In this document: one piece after another, positions 33,833 through 42,190 of the stretch
How positions within the stretch are numbered: the first letter of the stretch is position 1
How the letters are laid out: the number at the start of each line of letters is the position of its first letter
DNA from: an uncultured Parabacteroides sp.
Lineage (GTDB): Bacteria; Bacteroidota; Bacteroidia; Bacteroidales; Tannerellaceae
DNA: 52,423 nucleotides
Direction of reading: 5' to 3'
NCBI GenBank assembly: GCA_944325345.1
Contig: CALUZV010000025.1
Span: 1-52,423, forward strand
Position numbers and translations under genes: made by a program
Notes under the pieces: generated by a model
The model's database searches: none
Told to the model about the DNA's origin: nothing
Seen by the model: only the letters and a program-made list of their open reading frames with translations

Positions 33833-34954
33833 TTATTTCTGCAGATTAAGTCCTACACTAATTTCGCTTGTCGTATTGATGACATTAACAATCTGTGGCA
33901 ACAAAGCCTGAGCCAGTTCCTGATATTCGGCAGGTACGGCAGAAAGGATGGCGTTGGCGATTGTCTCGTTGCCGGCTACGAAGCTCAGGATAGGTAAGAG
34001 CAAGTCTTTGTCCACATAGACCTGAGCATTGTTGCCTTCCACGCTATATTTCACAGGCACACCCTCAGAGAGATAGGGGAGGAACTGGGCGATATCGGCA
34101 ATCGTCGAAGCAGCATCCGCCTTTGTCTGGATGACATTCATCAGCATGGCTACGTTCAGCTGGACATACATTTGCCCATCCTTCATATAATACTGGGCGA
34201 TGTTCAGCGGAGAATCAACCCAAGCCCCGTCTTTCAGGTAGTTGGCTACGATGTTGCCGTCGTTGGCAAAGGAAATCGATTGCAGGGCTTCCGTAATCAT
34301 CGTATTAACGAGCATGGGCACCATTGCGGATAATTGCTGGGTAGTCATCTCCAAGCCTAATTCCGGCACCGAGATACCGCTGGTAGATTCCCAAGTCATT
34401 GAGAGAACCTGAGTCGTATTCAAGTTCCAAGTCCCTTGCAATTCATCTTCCGGCATGACTACATTGTCGATATTCAGCGTCAGCTTTCCATTCTGGACCT
34501 CACCGCTATATTCCGCTGTGCGTCCGTTCTGCGAATCCGAACCTTCGAATGTATATTTATCGCCATCTTTCGTCAGCGTTACATTCGAGATCGTCGTTTT
34601 TAATTCTCCGGGGAAAACACCCGGGCTGAGAGAGGTGATAAGGTCAGCCTTCGTCGAGTTAGCCGTAAGCACGCCGGAGAGCAGACCGGAGATATCGAAA
34701 TCCCCTTCCAATGTCAATGTCGCCGTTTTCCCGTCCGTCGTATTGAAGGCTACACTCTTGCCGGGCATTTCGCTGCCGCTATAAGTAAGTGTCAGCGTGT
34801 TTTCGGAGTACGTCGCATTGACATCCAAAACTTCCGGATCCGTTGGGTTATCTACAGGTGGCGTTACATTATTGTTTTCATCGTCTCCGCATGAAACGAA
34901 GCCGAAACACAATGCGCATGAAAGCGCAGCAGCTAAAAACACTTTCTTTTTCAT
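33833..34954 (-). CDS. DUF4925-like lipoprotein
   Basis: 373 aa. Lipoprotein signal MKKKVFLAAALSCALCFGFVSC, then an acidic linker (GDDENNN). The first half has repeated lipocalin-like beta segments (LTLTYSGSEMPGKSVAF, TLTLEGDFDISGLLSG) and GTWNLNTTQVLSMTWES; the second half is more helical. This layout resembles Bacteroidetes DUF4925 proteins, tentatively. It starts 18 bp after the CyuA-like gene and is probably co-transcribed with it; no functional link is known. Confidence 0.6.
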   Translation of the reverse strand: MKKKVFLAAALSCALCFGFVSCGDDENNNVTPPVDNPTDPEVLDVNATYSENTLTLTYSGSEMPGKSVAFNTTDGKTATLTLEGDFDISGLLSGVLTANSTKADLITSLSPGVFPGELKTTISNVTLTKDGDKYTFEGSDSQNGRTAEYSGEVQNGKLTLNIDNVVMPEDELQGTWNLNTTQVLSMTWESTSGISVPELGLEMTTQQLSAMVPMLVNTMITEALQSISFANDGNIVANYLKDGAWVDSPLNIAQYYMKDGQMYVQLNVAMLMNVIQTKADAASTIADIAQFLPYLSEGVPVKYSVEGNNAQVYVDKDLLLPILSFVAGNETIANAILSAVPAEYQELAQALLPQIVNVINTTSEISVGLNLQK

Positions 34955-34972
34955 AATGAAAACCGTTTTAAA

Positions 34973-36262
34973 TTAATGAGATTTATGCGTAATAATATCC
35001 AATACTAATTTGTCCGTCTCCTCCATTCCCTGTGAACCGATGGACGTCAGGTTGCGGATAGAGCGGTCCACATCGTCGTCGATAATGCCTTCTGCCGATG
35101 AAACCACCTTGTCTTCCATCGCCATCATCGCCGAGAGCATCGCGGTGGAAACTCCACTGGCTACCTTCATCGCGCAGCTTGGCTTCGCTCCGTCGCAAAT
35201 CATTCCCGTAATATTGCCAATCATATTCTTGATGGCATACGACATCTGTCGCCGGTCGCCACCCATCAGCCACGTAATGCCGCAGCTGGCTCCGGTAGCG
35301 GCTACCACGCATCCGCAGAGGGCCGAAAGGCGTCCGAGACTTTGCTTGATATAGATGACCATCAGATGACTCAGCATCAAGGCGCGTATCAGTTGCTCCT
35401 CTGTGGCATGGATGTCTTCGGCAAACGAGACGACCGGGAGCGTCGCCGCTATCCCTTGGTTCCCGCTACCGGAGTTGCTCATCACCGGAATCATCGCCCC
35501 GTCCATTCGTGCATCACACGCGGCAGCTGTCAGCATCAACATATGGGTGAACGAGGAATTGCCCATGTAGCGTTGCCCTATCGAGCCACCGATGGTTTTG
35601 CTCACCGTATGGCCGAAGTTGCCCCGGGCCGAGGCAACCGCTGCCTTCTTGTTGATTTCCGCCGTTTCGAGGATGAAGCGGATTTCGTCGAGTGGACTCT
35701 CGAGGGCGAAATCGCAGACCGTACTGAACGAGAGGCTCACCTCGGCCTCGTCTCCTTCTGCGTCGCATTCCGTCCCGGCGCGTTCGTCTTTGAGCACCGT
35801 CCCGTTTTTCTCGACATAAGTAATCCGCGTATGCTCGTGGCAGATGATAACCTTAGCCTCGTCATCGCCGGCATGGCAGACTACTTCGATATAAAGTTTA
35901 TCTACATTTTCTTTTAGAGCAATGTGGATGCTATGGCGTTCAACCATTACTTTTCCTTCCTCCAAGGCTTCGGGTGTCAGGTCGCGCAACACTTCCAGTC
36001 CATACTCAGACTTTCCAATCAACGCGCCGAGGGCAATCGCAATCGGCAGTCCGACCATACCCGTTCCGGGGATACCGACCCCCATCGCGTTCTTGAGGAT
36101 ATTGGCGCTTAAAAATACTTCAATCTTTTCCGGCTTGCGTCCTAAAGTCTCTGCTGCCTTGGCCGAGGCCAGGGCGACAGCGATGGGTTCCGTGCAGCCG
36201 ATGGCAGGAATCACCTCCTTGTGGATTAATTTTATGATTTGTTCTCTAAGGGATTTATCCAT
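34973..36262 (-). CDS. cyuA: L-cysteine desulfidase family protein (CyuA/UPF0597)
   Basis: 429 aa. It matches the YhaM/CyuA family, relatives of L-serine dehydratase alpha chains that use a 4Fe-4S cluster to split L-cysteine into sulfide, ammonia and pyruvate. Conserved features are PAIGCTEPIAVALASAKAAE, GVGIPGTGMVGLPIA, the glycine-rich SNSGSGNQGIAATLPV, CGCVVAATGASCGITWLMGG and MICDGAKPSCAMKVASG with candidate cluster cysteines. Cytoplasmic. A -7 box lies at 36292-36299. Serine deamination is an alternative activity. Confidence 0.88.
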   Translation of the reverse strand: MDKSLREQIIKLIHKEVIPAIGCTEPIAVALASAKAAETLGRKPEKIEVFLSANILKNAMGVGIPGTGMVGLPIAIALGALIGKSEYGLEVLRDLTPEALEEGKVMVERHSIHIALKENVDKLYIEVVCHAGDDEAKVIICHEHTRITYVEKNGTVLKDERAGTECDAEGDEAEVSLSFSTVCDFALESPLDEIRFILETAEINKKAAVASARGNFGHTVSKTIGGSIGQRYMGNSSFTHMLMLTAAACDARMDGAMIPVMSNSGSGNQGIAATLPVVSFAEDIHATEEQLIRALMLSHLMVIYIKQSLGRLSALCGCVVAATGASCGITWLMGGDRRQMSYAIKNMIGNITGMICDGAKPSCAMKVASGVSTAMLSAMMAMEDKVVSSAEGIIDDDVDRSIRNLTSIGSQGMEETDKLVLDIITHKSH

Positions 36263-36291
36263 GATTGTATTATCCTATTCTTTTCAGCGGA

Positions 36292-36299
36292 CAAAGATA
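36292..36299 (-). promoter_or_regulatory. -7 element for the CyuA-like gene
   Basis: TATCTTTG on the minus strand, 29 bp before the ATG at 36262. Confidence 0.5.
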
Positions 36300-36325
36300 C
36301 ATCTTTTTCTTTCCAAATATCCATT

Positions 36326-36781
36326 TTAGTAGCCGATTCTCATAGGTATTTTTATTCTCAGCCCTTCGGTATCCAACCCGGGGAGTTGGGGATAAAGTAG
36401 GTCGAGGGCGCGCAGGTCGATGCCGGCGGGAACCTCTTCGATGCGGACTTTAGCTAGGCCTCGCTTCCGGAATTTGAGTTCCCGAGCCGCCGCTTCCGAG
36501 AGATCTATCAACCGGTTACGCCGGTGCGGTCCTCGGTCGGTTACACGTACTACGACGCGGCGCAGGTTTTCGAGATTGGTAACTAAAAGGTACGTGCCGA
36601 AGGGATAGGTGCGGTGGGCAGCGGTCAGGTCATCTTTGTCGTGCCGTTCGCCGCTCGCAGTCATCCGGCCGTGGAAACGATGGTGGTAATAAGAGGCAAA
36701 ACCGACCTCTTGCGCCTCCACTCGGGGTAGAGTGGCGAGGAAGAAAAGCAGGATAGCCAACCAGGGAAACGTCTTTTTCAT
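36326..36781 (-). CDS. rlpA: RlpA-like septal ring lytic transglycosylase
   Basis: 151 aa. Signal peptide MKKTFPWLAILLFFLATLPRVEA, then the double-psi beta-barrel of RlpA: GFASYYHHRFHGRMTASGE, TAAHRTYPFGTYLLVTNLEN, VVVRVTDRGPHRRNRLIDLS. RlpA cleaves naked glycan strands at the septum. Only the catalytic barrel is present; the C-terminal SPOR domain found in some homologues is missing, which is common in this phylum. No lipobox cysteine is seen, so it is likely periplasmic. It is transcribed on its own from a -7 box at 36826-36833. Confidence 0.9.
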   Translation of the reverse strand: MKKTFPWLAILLFFLATLPRVEAQEVGFASYYHHRFHGRMTASGERHDKDDLTAAHRTYPFGTYLLVTNLENLRRVVVRVTDRGPHRRNRLIDLSEAAARELKFRKRGLAKVRIEEVPAGIDLRALDLLYPQLPGLDTEGLRIKIPMRIGY

Positions 36782-36825
36782 GATAAATGTGCTTACAAGG
36801 GTTTGAATATTATCGTAATCCAGCG

Positions 36826-36833
36826 CAAATGTA
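36826..36833 (-). promoter_or_regulatory. -7 element for rlpA
   Basis: TACATTTG on the minus strand, 44 bp before the start at 36781. Confidence 0.5.
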
Positions 36834-36870
36834 GTGAAAAAACGTCGTCATCCGTCTCGTCTTCCTAAAA

Positions 36871-36970
36871 AAGTCGGTTTTCCACCCCGCCGAGGGGAGC
36901 GGAAAAGTTGCCGCAGCACAAATTCGGTACCGGCGGCAGAGATTTTAGGCCGAAAAGTTGTTTCTTCGGG
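36871..36970. other. Palindrome-rich intergenic block
   Basis: TTTTCC/GGAAAA with CCCC/GGGG inside (36878-36906), GCCGC/GCGGC (36910-36937) and CCGAA/TTCGG (36950-36969) follow one another between the divergent rlpA and oxidoreductase promoters. AAAAGTTG occurs twice, 50 bp apart. Symmetry centres are 31.5 and 36 bp apart, so it does not fit the 41-42 bp array pattern. Confidence 0.45.
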
Positions 36971-36988
36971 GGAATAGACCTACATTTG
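36958..36988 (+). promoter_or_regulatory. Promoter of the Gfo/Idh/MocA gene
   Basis: TTG at 36958-36960, 20 bp, TACATTTG at 36981-36988, 48 bp before the ATG. Confidence 0.65.
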
Positions 36989-37036
36989 CTTTCAAATTAC
37001 AAAAAACAACCGAATTATTTAGTTAGTTAGTTTTCC

Positions 37037-38293
37037 ATGAAGACAAATAGACGAGATTTCCTCAAGACACTGGGAGGAATTGCGGCGTTTACCATTATCC
37101 CACGGCATGTGCTGGGTAATGGTTATATCGCGCCGAGCGACCAATTGACAAAAGGTATCATCGGGACAGGCGGCATGGGCCGTGGCCATTTGAATTATGG
37201 CGGGACACGCCTCGTCGCCGTGTGTGATGTGGACAAAAACCATCTGGAACTGGGTAAGGCACTGGTGAAGGAGAAGATTGCGGCCTACCACGATTTCCGC
37301 GACTTGATATTAGACCCCAATGTGGACATCGTACATATCGCTACGCCCCCGCATTGGCATGGTATCATGTCTGTAGAAGCTGCTAAGGCGGGTAAGGATA
37401 TCTGGTGCGAGAAGCCGATGACGCGTACCATCGGTGAGGGCAAGCGTGTCATGGAGGCGATGAAGCAGTACGGACGTATGTTCCGCCTCAATACATGGTT
37501 CCGATTCACGGATACGTTCTACGGACTGGGTACGCCGGTGAAGCCATTGAAGAAATTAGTACAGAGCGGGCTTCTTGGCTGGCCGTTGAAGGTTACCATC
37601 AGCAAGCATACCGGTTTCGACTGGAAGTTCTATTGGGTCGGCAAGGAATATCTCGAGCCGCAGCCCGTACCAAAGGAGTTGGATTACGATATGTGGCTCG
37701 GTCCGGCACCGATGAAGCCCTACAATGCCCACCGCGTGCATCAGACCTTCCGTGGATATTGGGACTACGACGGCGGAGGCCTCGGCGATATGGGGCAACA
37801 CTATATCGACCCTGTGCAATATTTCCTGGGCAAGGACGAAACCAGCCCTGTCAAGGTCGAAGTCGATGCGCCGCAGCAGCATCCGGATGCTGTCGGGACG
37901 TGGAGGTCTATTACCTATACGTATGAGGATGGTTGCCAGATCGTCCTCTGGGGTGGCGACTACGGAGACCCCAATACACCGTATATTGCCGGTCCGAAAG
38001 GAAATGTTTATAAGAATTTCGTATGTGATATCCCTGATTGGGAAAAGAAATTGGCTGAATATCCCGAGCCAGAGCCCCAAGAAACCGATTTTATTAAATG
38101 TATAAGGACGCGCCAGCCCTTTGCCCTGAACGAACGGAATGGTTTCCGCTCCGCGACGATAGTTAACATGGGCGCCGTGGCCCTTCGTCTGAACCGGACG
38201 TTGCATTTCGACCCCGTGAAACTGGAGTTTATCGACGACGAGGCGGCTAACCGTCTGCTCGACCAGCCGATGCGTGCGCCGTGGAACATTTAG
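37037..38293 (+). CDS. Gfo/Idh/MocA family oxidoreductase (Tat-exported)
   Basis: 418 aa. The N-terminus MKTNRRDFLKTLGGIAAFTI carries a twin-arginine motif (NRRDFLK). A Rossmann fold follows (KGIIGTGGMGRGHLNYGG, VAVCDVDKNHLE, VDIVHIATPPHWH), then WCEKPMTRTIGEGKRVMEAM with the family EKP motif and a C-terminal alpha/beta domain with DMGQHYIDPVQYF. Members oxidise a sugar hydroxyl with tightly bound NAD. Pairing with a downstream DUF1080 protein matches the 3-keto-glycoside pathway, in which the oxidoreductase makes the 3-keto sugar and the DUF1080 enzyme cleaves it. It is separated from that gene by 42 bp of heptad repeat. Confidence 0.9.
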   Translation: MKTNRRDFLKTLGGIAAFTIIPRHVLGNGYIAPSDQLTKGIIGTGGMGRGHLNYGGTRLVAVCDVDKNHLELGKALVKEKIAAYHDFRDLILDPNVDIVHIATPPHWHGIMSVEAAKAGKDIWCEKPMTRTIGEGKRVMEAMKQYGRMFRLNTWFRFTDTFYGLGTPVKPLKKLVQSGLLGWPLKVTISKHTGFDWKFYWVGKEYLEPQPVPKELDYDMWLGPAPMKPYNAHRVHQTFRGYWDYDGGGLGDMGQHYIDPVQYFLGKDETSPVKVEVDAPQQHPDAVGTWRSITYTYEDGCQIVLWGGDYGDPNTPYIAGPKGNVYKNFVCDIPDWEKKLAEYPEPEPQETDFIKCIRTRQPFALNERNGFRSATIVNMGAVALRLNRTLHFDPVKLEFIDDEAANRLLDQPMRAPWNI

Positions 38294-38294
38294 C

Positions 38295-38329
38295 GAGTTG
38301 TAAATTAAGAGTTGTGAATTAAGAATTAG
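38295..38329. repeat. Heptad-phase repeat (GAGTTGT/GAATTAA type)
   Basis: GAGTTGT AAATTAA GAGTTGT GAATTAA GAATTAG in strict 7-bp phase between two co-directional genes. No opposing arm is present. Confidence 0.7.
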
Positions 38330-38335
38330 ATTTTT

Positions 38336-41300
38336 ATGAAGAAAATATATATGACCGTCGGCGCTTTGCTCCTTTGCGGAAATCTGTTAATGGCGCAGGC
38401 TCCGGCCAACCGTACTTCTAAAACGCTGGTAGCCGACGTGCTGGCACAAATGCCGGCGCAAGAGCAGGAAAATTACAATACGTTGATAGGCCAACTCAGT
38501 GAGGCGGGCGGGGATGCCGTCCTGAACCTTGTCAGCAAGCTAAACGCTCCGGGCAAAGGCAGCAATGCCTCCGTCGATTACGCTTTGAGCGGCCTGAGCC
38601 ACTATGTGATGGCGAAAGGAGAGGAAAACGCCCGCCGCGTTGTCTCCGAAGCCTACTGCAAAGCTCTGGATCAAGTCTCGGAAAGCGAAACGAAGGCCTT
38701 CATCATCCGTCAGCTGCAAATCGTAGGCAAGGAAGAGGCCGTCGAAACCTTGGCCGGCTACCTGCACGACCCTCAGTTGAGCGGTCCGGCCGCTCGTGCC
38801 TTAGTGAAAAATGGTTCGCAGGCTGCGGGAGAGGCTTTGCGCTCGTCGTTATTACGCCGCATGGGCACTCCGGAGACTCAGAAGAATATCATAAAGGCTA
38901 TCGCTGAGGCGCAGGTAGGGAATACGGAAGAGATTTTGCTTCCTTTATTAAATAGCGAGGATGTGGACATGAAGAAATGCGTCCTCTACGCCCTCAGCCG
39001 CGTCGGTTCCGTCGCTTCATTGGATGTTTTGGCCGATGCAGCCGAAGCTGCCAACTACACAATGGAGCCTACGGGCGCTAACGAAGCCTATATCGCCTTG
39101 ATAAAGCGCATCGCCGCCACCGAACCTGCCATCGCCGAGAAAGCAGCCAACTCTCTCCTGAAAAAAGCAACCAAGGCCGGCAAGACACAGACCCGCGAGG
39201 CCGCTCTCGAAATCATCCTTTCCCTGCAAAATAAGGAAGATGCCCTGAAACTGGTTGTGAAATCCATGAAAGACGAGAGCAAAGAGTATCGCAACGCCGC
39301 CCTCGACTTCGCTTCCGCCTTCGTCGATGAGCAGGCTTATATCGAGCTGGTGAAAACCATGGACAAGGCCAAACCGGAGCCTAAAATCGATATTCTGAAC
39401 TGGCTCGGCCGCGAGGCTAAGGATTCCAAGAAGCGGGAAATCCTCCAGAAGCTCATGATTCGCTTCGATTTGCCGGCGAAGAATGTCATCCTCGACCAAA
39501 TCGGTGAGGATTACGCCGTCTCAGAGGCTGCCGTCTGGGCTTTGACCCGTATCGGCGATGTTTCTATCATCCCTAATCTTGCGTCATTATTGGAAAGTGC
39601 GGACAAGAATATGGTCTTGCTCGCCCAGGATGCCCTTTCCGTCTTCCGGGGAGACATCTCGGACGCGGTCGTGAAGGCTATCGCCAAAGCGCAAGCCCCC
39701 GGCAAGGTCGCCGGCATCGAATTACTGGCCATGCGCAGGTATGACGCGAAGATCAACACGGTTTTGGACCTCACAAATTCATCGGACAAGGACGTCAAGA
39801 CCGCTGCCTACACCGCCCTCAAGTCTTTGGCGACCGCCCAAGACTTCACGCAGCTCTGCGGAATGCTCGAGAGCACCGACGAATATGTCCTCCCGATGCA
39901 GGAAGCCGTCTCTGCCGCCGTCCTGAATATGCCCAAAAACGAGCAAGTGCCTTCGCTGAAGCGCCGAATGCTCCAGGCGGGTGTCGAAAAGGCTTCCGTA
40001 TATTATAAAGTATTAGCCGCAACGGGCGAAAAGGAGGCTCTCGACATGATTCTCGAGGGTTTGCAGAACGACAGAGCCGTTATTAAGGACGCCGCCCTCG
40101 CTGCCCTCCTCGAGTGGAAGGGTTCGGAGGCTGCCGAGCCGCTCTTCGAGGTTTGCAAGACGGCTTCGTCTGCCGACATCTTCAATCAGGCTATCACGCG
40201 ATACGTCTCGCTCGTCTCCGACCCCGCCTTCACGGCCGAAAACAGACTTCTGCGCCTGCGCAAAGCCATGGAAATCGCCCGCACAAGCGATCAGAAGGTG
40301 GCTATACTGAAGAATATCCAGCAGACAGGCACCTTCCTCGCCTTCATGTATGCCTCCGAATTCCTGAATGACGGGGATGCTGCGGTTCGCTCCGCCGCCA
40401 CATACGCGGTATGGAACATCGCGCGCGATCACAAGGAATACAACGGCACGGAATTCCGCTCCATCCTGAATAAAATACTTCCGCTCTTCGACGGAGAAGA
40501 CGCTCGCTACGATCGAGATGCTTTGAAACAGTTCCTCGCAGGCCTTCCTGAGGAGACAGGCTTTGTTTCCATGTTCAACGGACGTGATTTGACAGGCTGG
40601 AAGGGCCTTGTCGAAAACCCGATTGCCCGCTCGAAGATGAGCGAAGCCCAAATGCAAAAGGCGCAAGCCAAGGCCGACGAGCAAATGCGCAAGGATTGGA
40701 AAGTGGAAAACGGTCTCTTGGTCTTCGATGGCAAGGGTTACGATAATTTATGCTCCGTCAAGCAGTATGGAGACATCGAAATGTACGTCGATTGGATGCT
40801 CGACCCTAAAGGACCCGAGGCCGACGCCGGTATTTACCTCCGCGGCACCCCGCAGGTACAGATTTGGGACACGGCACGCGTCGATGTCGGTGCGCAAGTG
40901 GGTTCCGGCGGTTTGTATAATAACCAAGTGAACGAATCGAAGCCTTTGAAAGTTGCGGATAATAAGCTCGGCGAGTGGAATACCTTCTTCATCCGTATGG
41001 TAGGCGACCGCGTTACCGTATATCTCAACGGCGAATTGGTTACAGATAACGTCATCATGGAAAATTTCTGGGATCGCACCCAGCCAATCCCCTCTGTCGA
41101 TCAAATAGAGCTTCAAGCACACGGCAGCAAGGTCTATTACCGCAATATTTATGTGAAAGAATTGCAGCGCACAGAACCTTTTGTCCTCTCGGAGGAGGAA
41201 AAGAAGGAAGGCTTCAAGGTCTTGTTCGACGGCACGAATATGCACCAGTGGACGGGAAACACCACGGACTACGTTTTGGAGGATGGCTGCATCTCGATGA

Positions 41301-41794
41301 ACCCTTCGCGCAGCTTCGGAGGCAATCTCTATTCCAAAGAAGAGTTTTCCGACTTCGTCTTACGCTTCGATTTCCAGCTGACACCGGGTGCGAACAACGG
41401 CATAGGCCTCCGCGCGCCGATGGAAGGCGACGCGGCCTACGTCGGGATGGAAAGCCAAATCCTCGATTGCGAGCATCCCATCTACAGCGACATCACGCCG
41501 CTCCAGCACCACGGTTCGATCTACGGCATACTCCCTGCCAACGCGAATCATAAGACCGCGATCCGTCCCGCAGGGGAATGGAATTCCGAGGAAATCGTCT
41601 GCGACGGCGACAACATCCGTGTCTCCGTAAACGGAACCGTCATTGTCGAGGGCAACATCCGCGATGCCGTCAAGAATGGCACCCCCGATGGCAAGGAACA
41701 CCCCGGTCTCTTCAACAAGAAGGGGCACATCGGGTTCCTGGGGCATGGTTCGCCGGTGAAATATAAGAATATTCGTATCAAAGAGTTGAAATAA
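38336..41794 (+). CDS. HEAT-repeat protein with two DUF1080 (3-keto-disaccharide hydrolase) domains
   Basis: 1152 aa. Signal peptide MKKIYMTVGALLLCGNLLMAQ. Residues ~30-730 are a long alpha solenoid of HEAT-like repeats (for example AVSEAAVWALTRIGDVSIIP). Two DUF1080 concanavalin-like domains follow: ~742-941 (FVSMFNGRDLTGWKGL, ending YYRNIYVKELQ) and ~959-1152 (FKVLFDGTNMHQWTGN, ending KYKNIRIKELK). DUF1080 proteins include 3-keto-disaccharide hydrolases/lyases. Location should be periplasmic. The solenoid may act as a scaffold or substrate platform. It follows the Tat-exported oxidoreductase, its likely partner, and ends at a strong terminator. Confidence 0.9.
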   Translation: MKKIYMTVGALLLCGNLLMAQAPANRTSKTLVADVLAQMPAQEQENYNTLIGQLSEAGGDAVLNLVSKLNAPGKGSNASVDYALSGLSHYVMAKGEENARRVVSEAYCKALDQVSESETKAFIIRQLQIVGKEEAVETLAGYLHDPQLSGPAARALVKNGSQAAGEALRSSLLRRMGTPETQKNIIKAIAEAQVGNTEEILLPLLNSEDVDMKKCVLYALSRVGSVASLDVLADAAEAANYTMEPTGANEAYIALIKRIAATEPAIAEKAANSLLKKATKAGKTQTREAALEIILSLQNKEDALKLVVKSMKDESKEYRNAALDFASAFVDEQAYIELVKTMDKAKPEPKIDILNWLGREAKDSKKREILQKLMIRFDLPAKNVILDQIGEDYAVSEAAVWALTRIGDVSIIPNLASLLESADKNMVLLAQDALSVFRGDISDAVVKAIAKAQAPGKVAGIELLAMRRYDAKINTVLDLTNSSDKDVKTAAYTALKSLATAQDFTQLCGMLESTDEYVLPMQEAVSAAVLNMPKNEQVPSLKRRMLQAGVEKASVYYKVLAATGEKEALDMILEGLQNDRAVIKDAALAALLEWKGSEAAEPLFEVCKTASSADIFNQAITRYVSLVSDPAFTAENRLLRLRKAMEIARTSDQKVAILKNIQQTGTFLAFMYASEFLNDGDAAVRSAATYAVWNIARDHKEYNGTEFRSILNKILPLFDGEDARYDRDALKQFLAGLPEETGFVSMFNGRDLTGWKGLVENPIARSKMSEAQMQKAQAKADEQMRKDWKVENGLLVFDGKGYDNLCSVKQYGDIEMYVDWMLDPKGPEADAGIYLRGTPQVQIWDTARVDVGAQVGSGGLYNNQVNESKPLKVADNKLGEWNTFFIRMVGDRVTVYLNGELVTDNVIMENFWDRTQPIPSVDQIELQAHGSKVYYRNIYVKELQRTEPFVLSEEEKKEGFKVLFDGTNMHQWTGNTTDYVLEDGCISMNPSRSFGGNLYSKEEFSDFVLRFDFQLTPGANNGIGLRAPMEGDAAYVGMESQILDCEHPIYSDITPLQHHGSIYGILPANANHKTAIRPAGEWNSEEIVCDGDNIRVSVNGTVIVEGNIRDAVKNGTPDGKEHPGLFNKKGHIGFLGHGSPVKYKNIRIKELK

Positions 41795-41855
41795 GTTACG
41801 AGTTATGGGTTTGGAGTTACGGGTTGGGGCTTTCCCCGGCCCGTAACTTTTTTTG
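41792..41855 (+). terminator. Strong terminator with heptad-phase 5' flank
   Basis: GTTACGGGTTGGGG pairs with CCCCGGCCCGTAAC around a CTTT loop, followed by seven T. The 5' side continues a 7-bp phase (AAGTTAC GAGTTAT GGGTTTG GAGTTAC GGGTTGG), so here a heptad repeat and a classical terminator are the same object. Confidence 0.88.
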
Positions 41856-41889
41856 TAGGGGTACGAGCAGAAACGCCGGGCTAAACATA

Positions 41890-42120
41890 GATTTTTTACC
41901 CGCGTAAACCCCATTTTTCATTTTTGAAAAACGATTTTTACCGGCGTAAAACCGCCTTTTCAAACCTGCAAAATGTTTTTTACCCGGGTAAAAATGGTTT
42001 TTCATTTTTGAAAAATGGTTTTTACTGCGGTAAAGGGGATTTTTCAGATTTGAAAAATGATTTTTACTGGCGTAAAAATGGCTTTTCAGATTTGAAAAAT
42101 GGGTTTTACCGGCGTAAAAA
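41890..42120. repeat. Dyad array C: five 42-43 bp units plus a partial
   Basis: Units start at 41890 (43 bp), 41933, 41975, 42017 and 42059 (42 bp each), with a partial at 42101. Each has two palindromes, TTTTTAC-CnGG-GTAAAAA and TTTTTCA-nnnn-TGAAAAA, centred 21 bp apart. The array lies between the DUF1080 terminator and the M20 promoter. Confidence 0.85.
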
Positions 42121-42144
42121 GCGTGTGGTGCAAGACGTATTTCG

Positions 42145-42152
42145 TATCTTTG
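42145..42152 (+). promoter_or_regulatory. -7 element for the M20-MtaD-PNP run
   Basis: TATCTTTG, 38 bp before the ATG at 42191. No clear -33 element. Confidence 0.5.
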
Positions 42153-42190
42153 CCCTGCGAATTTATTTAACTTTCTAACATTTAGACTTT

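Noticed and set aside
41924..42178. Plus-strand open frame encoding 14-residue repeats (NDFY..K..FS)
   Set aside because: It arises because array C has 42-bp units (a multiple of three); there is no leader, no flanking gene context, and the other arrays do the same with unrelated peptides.
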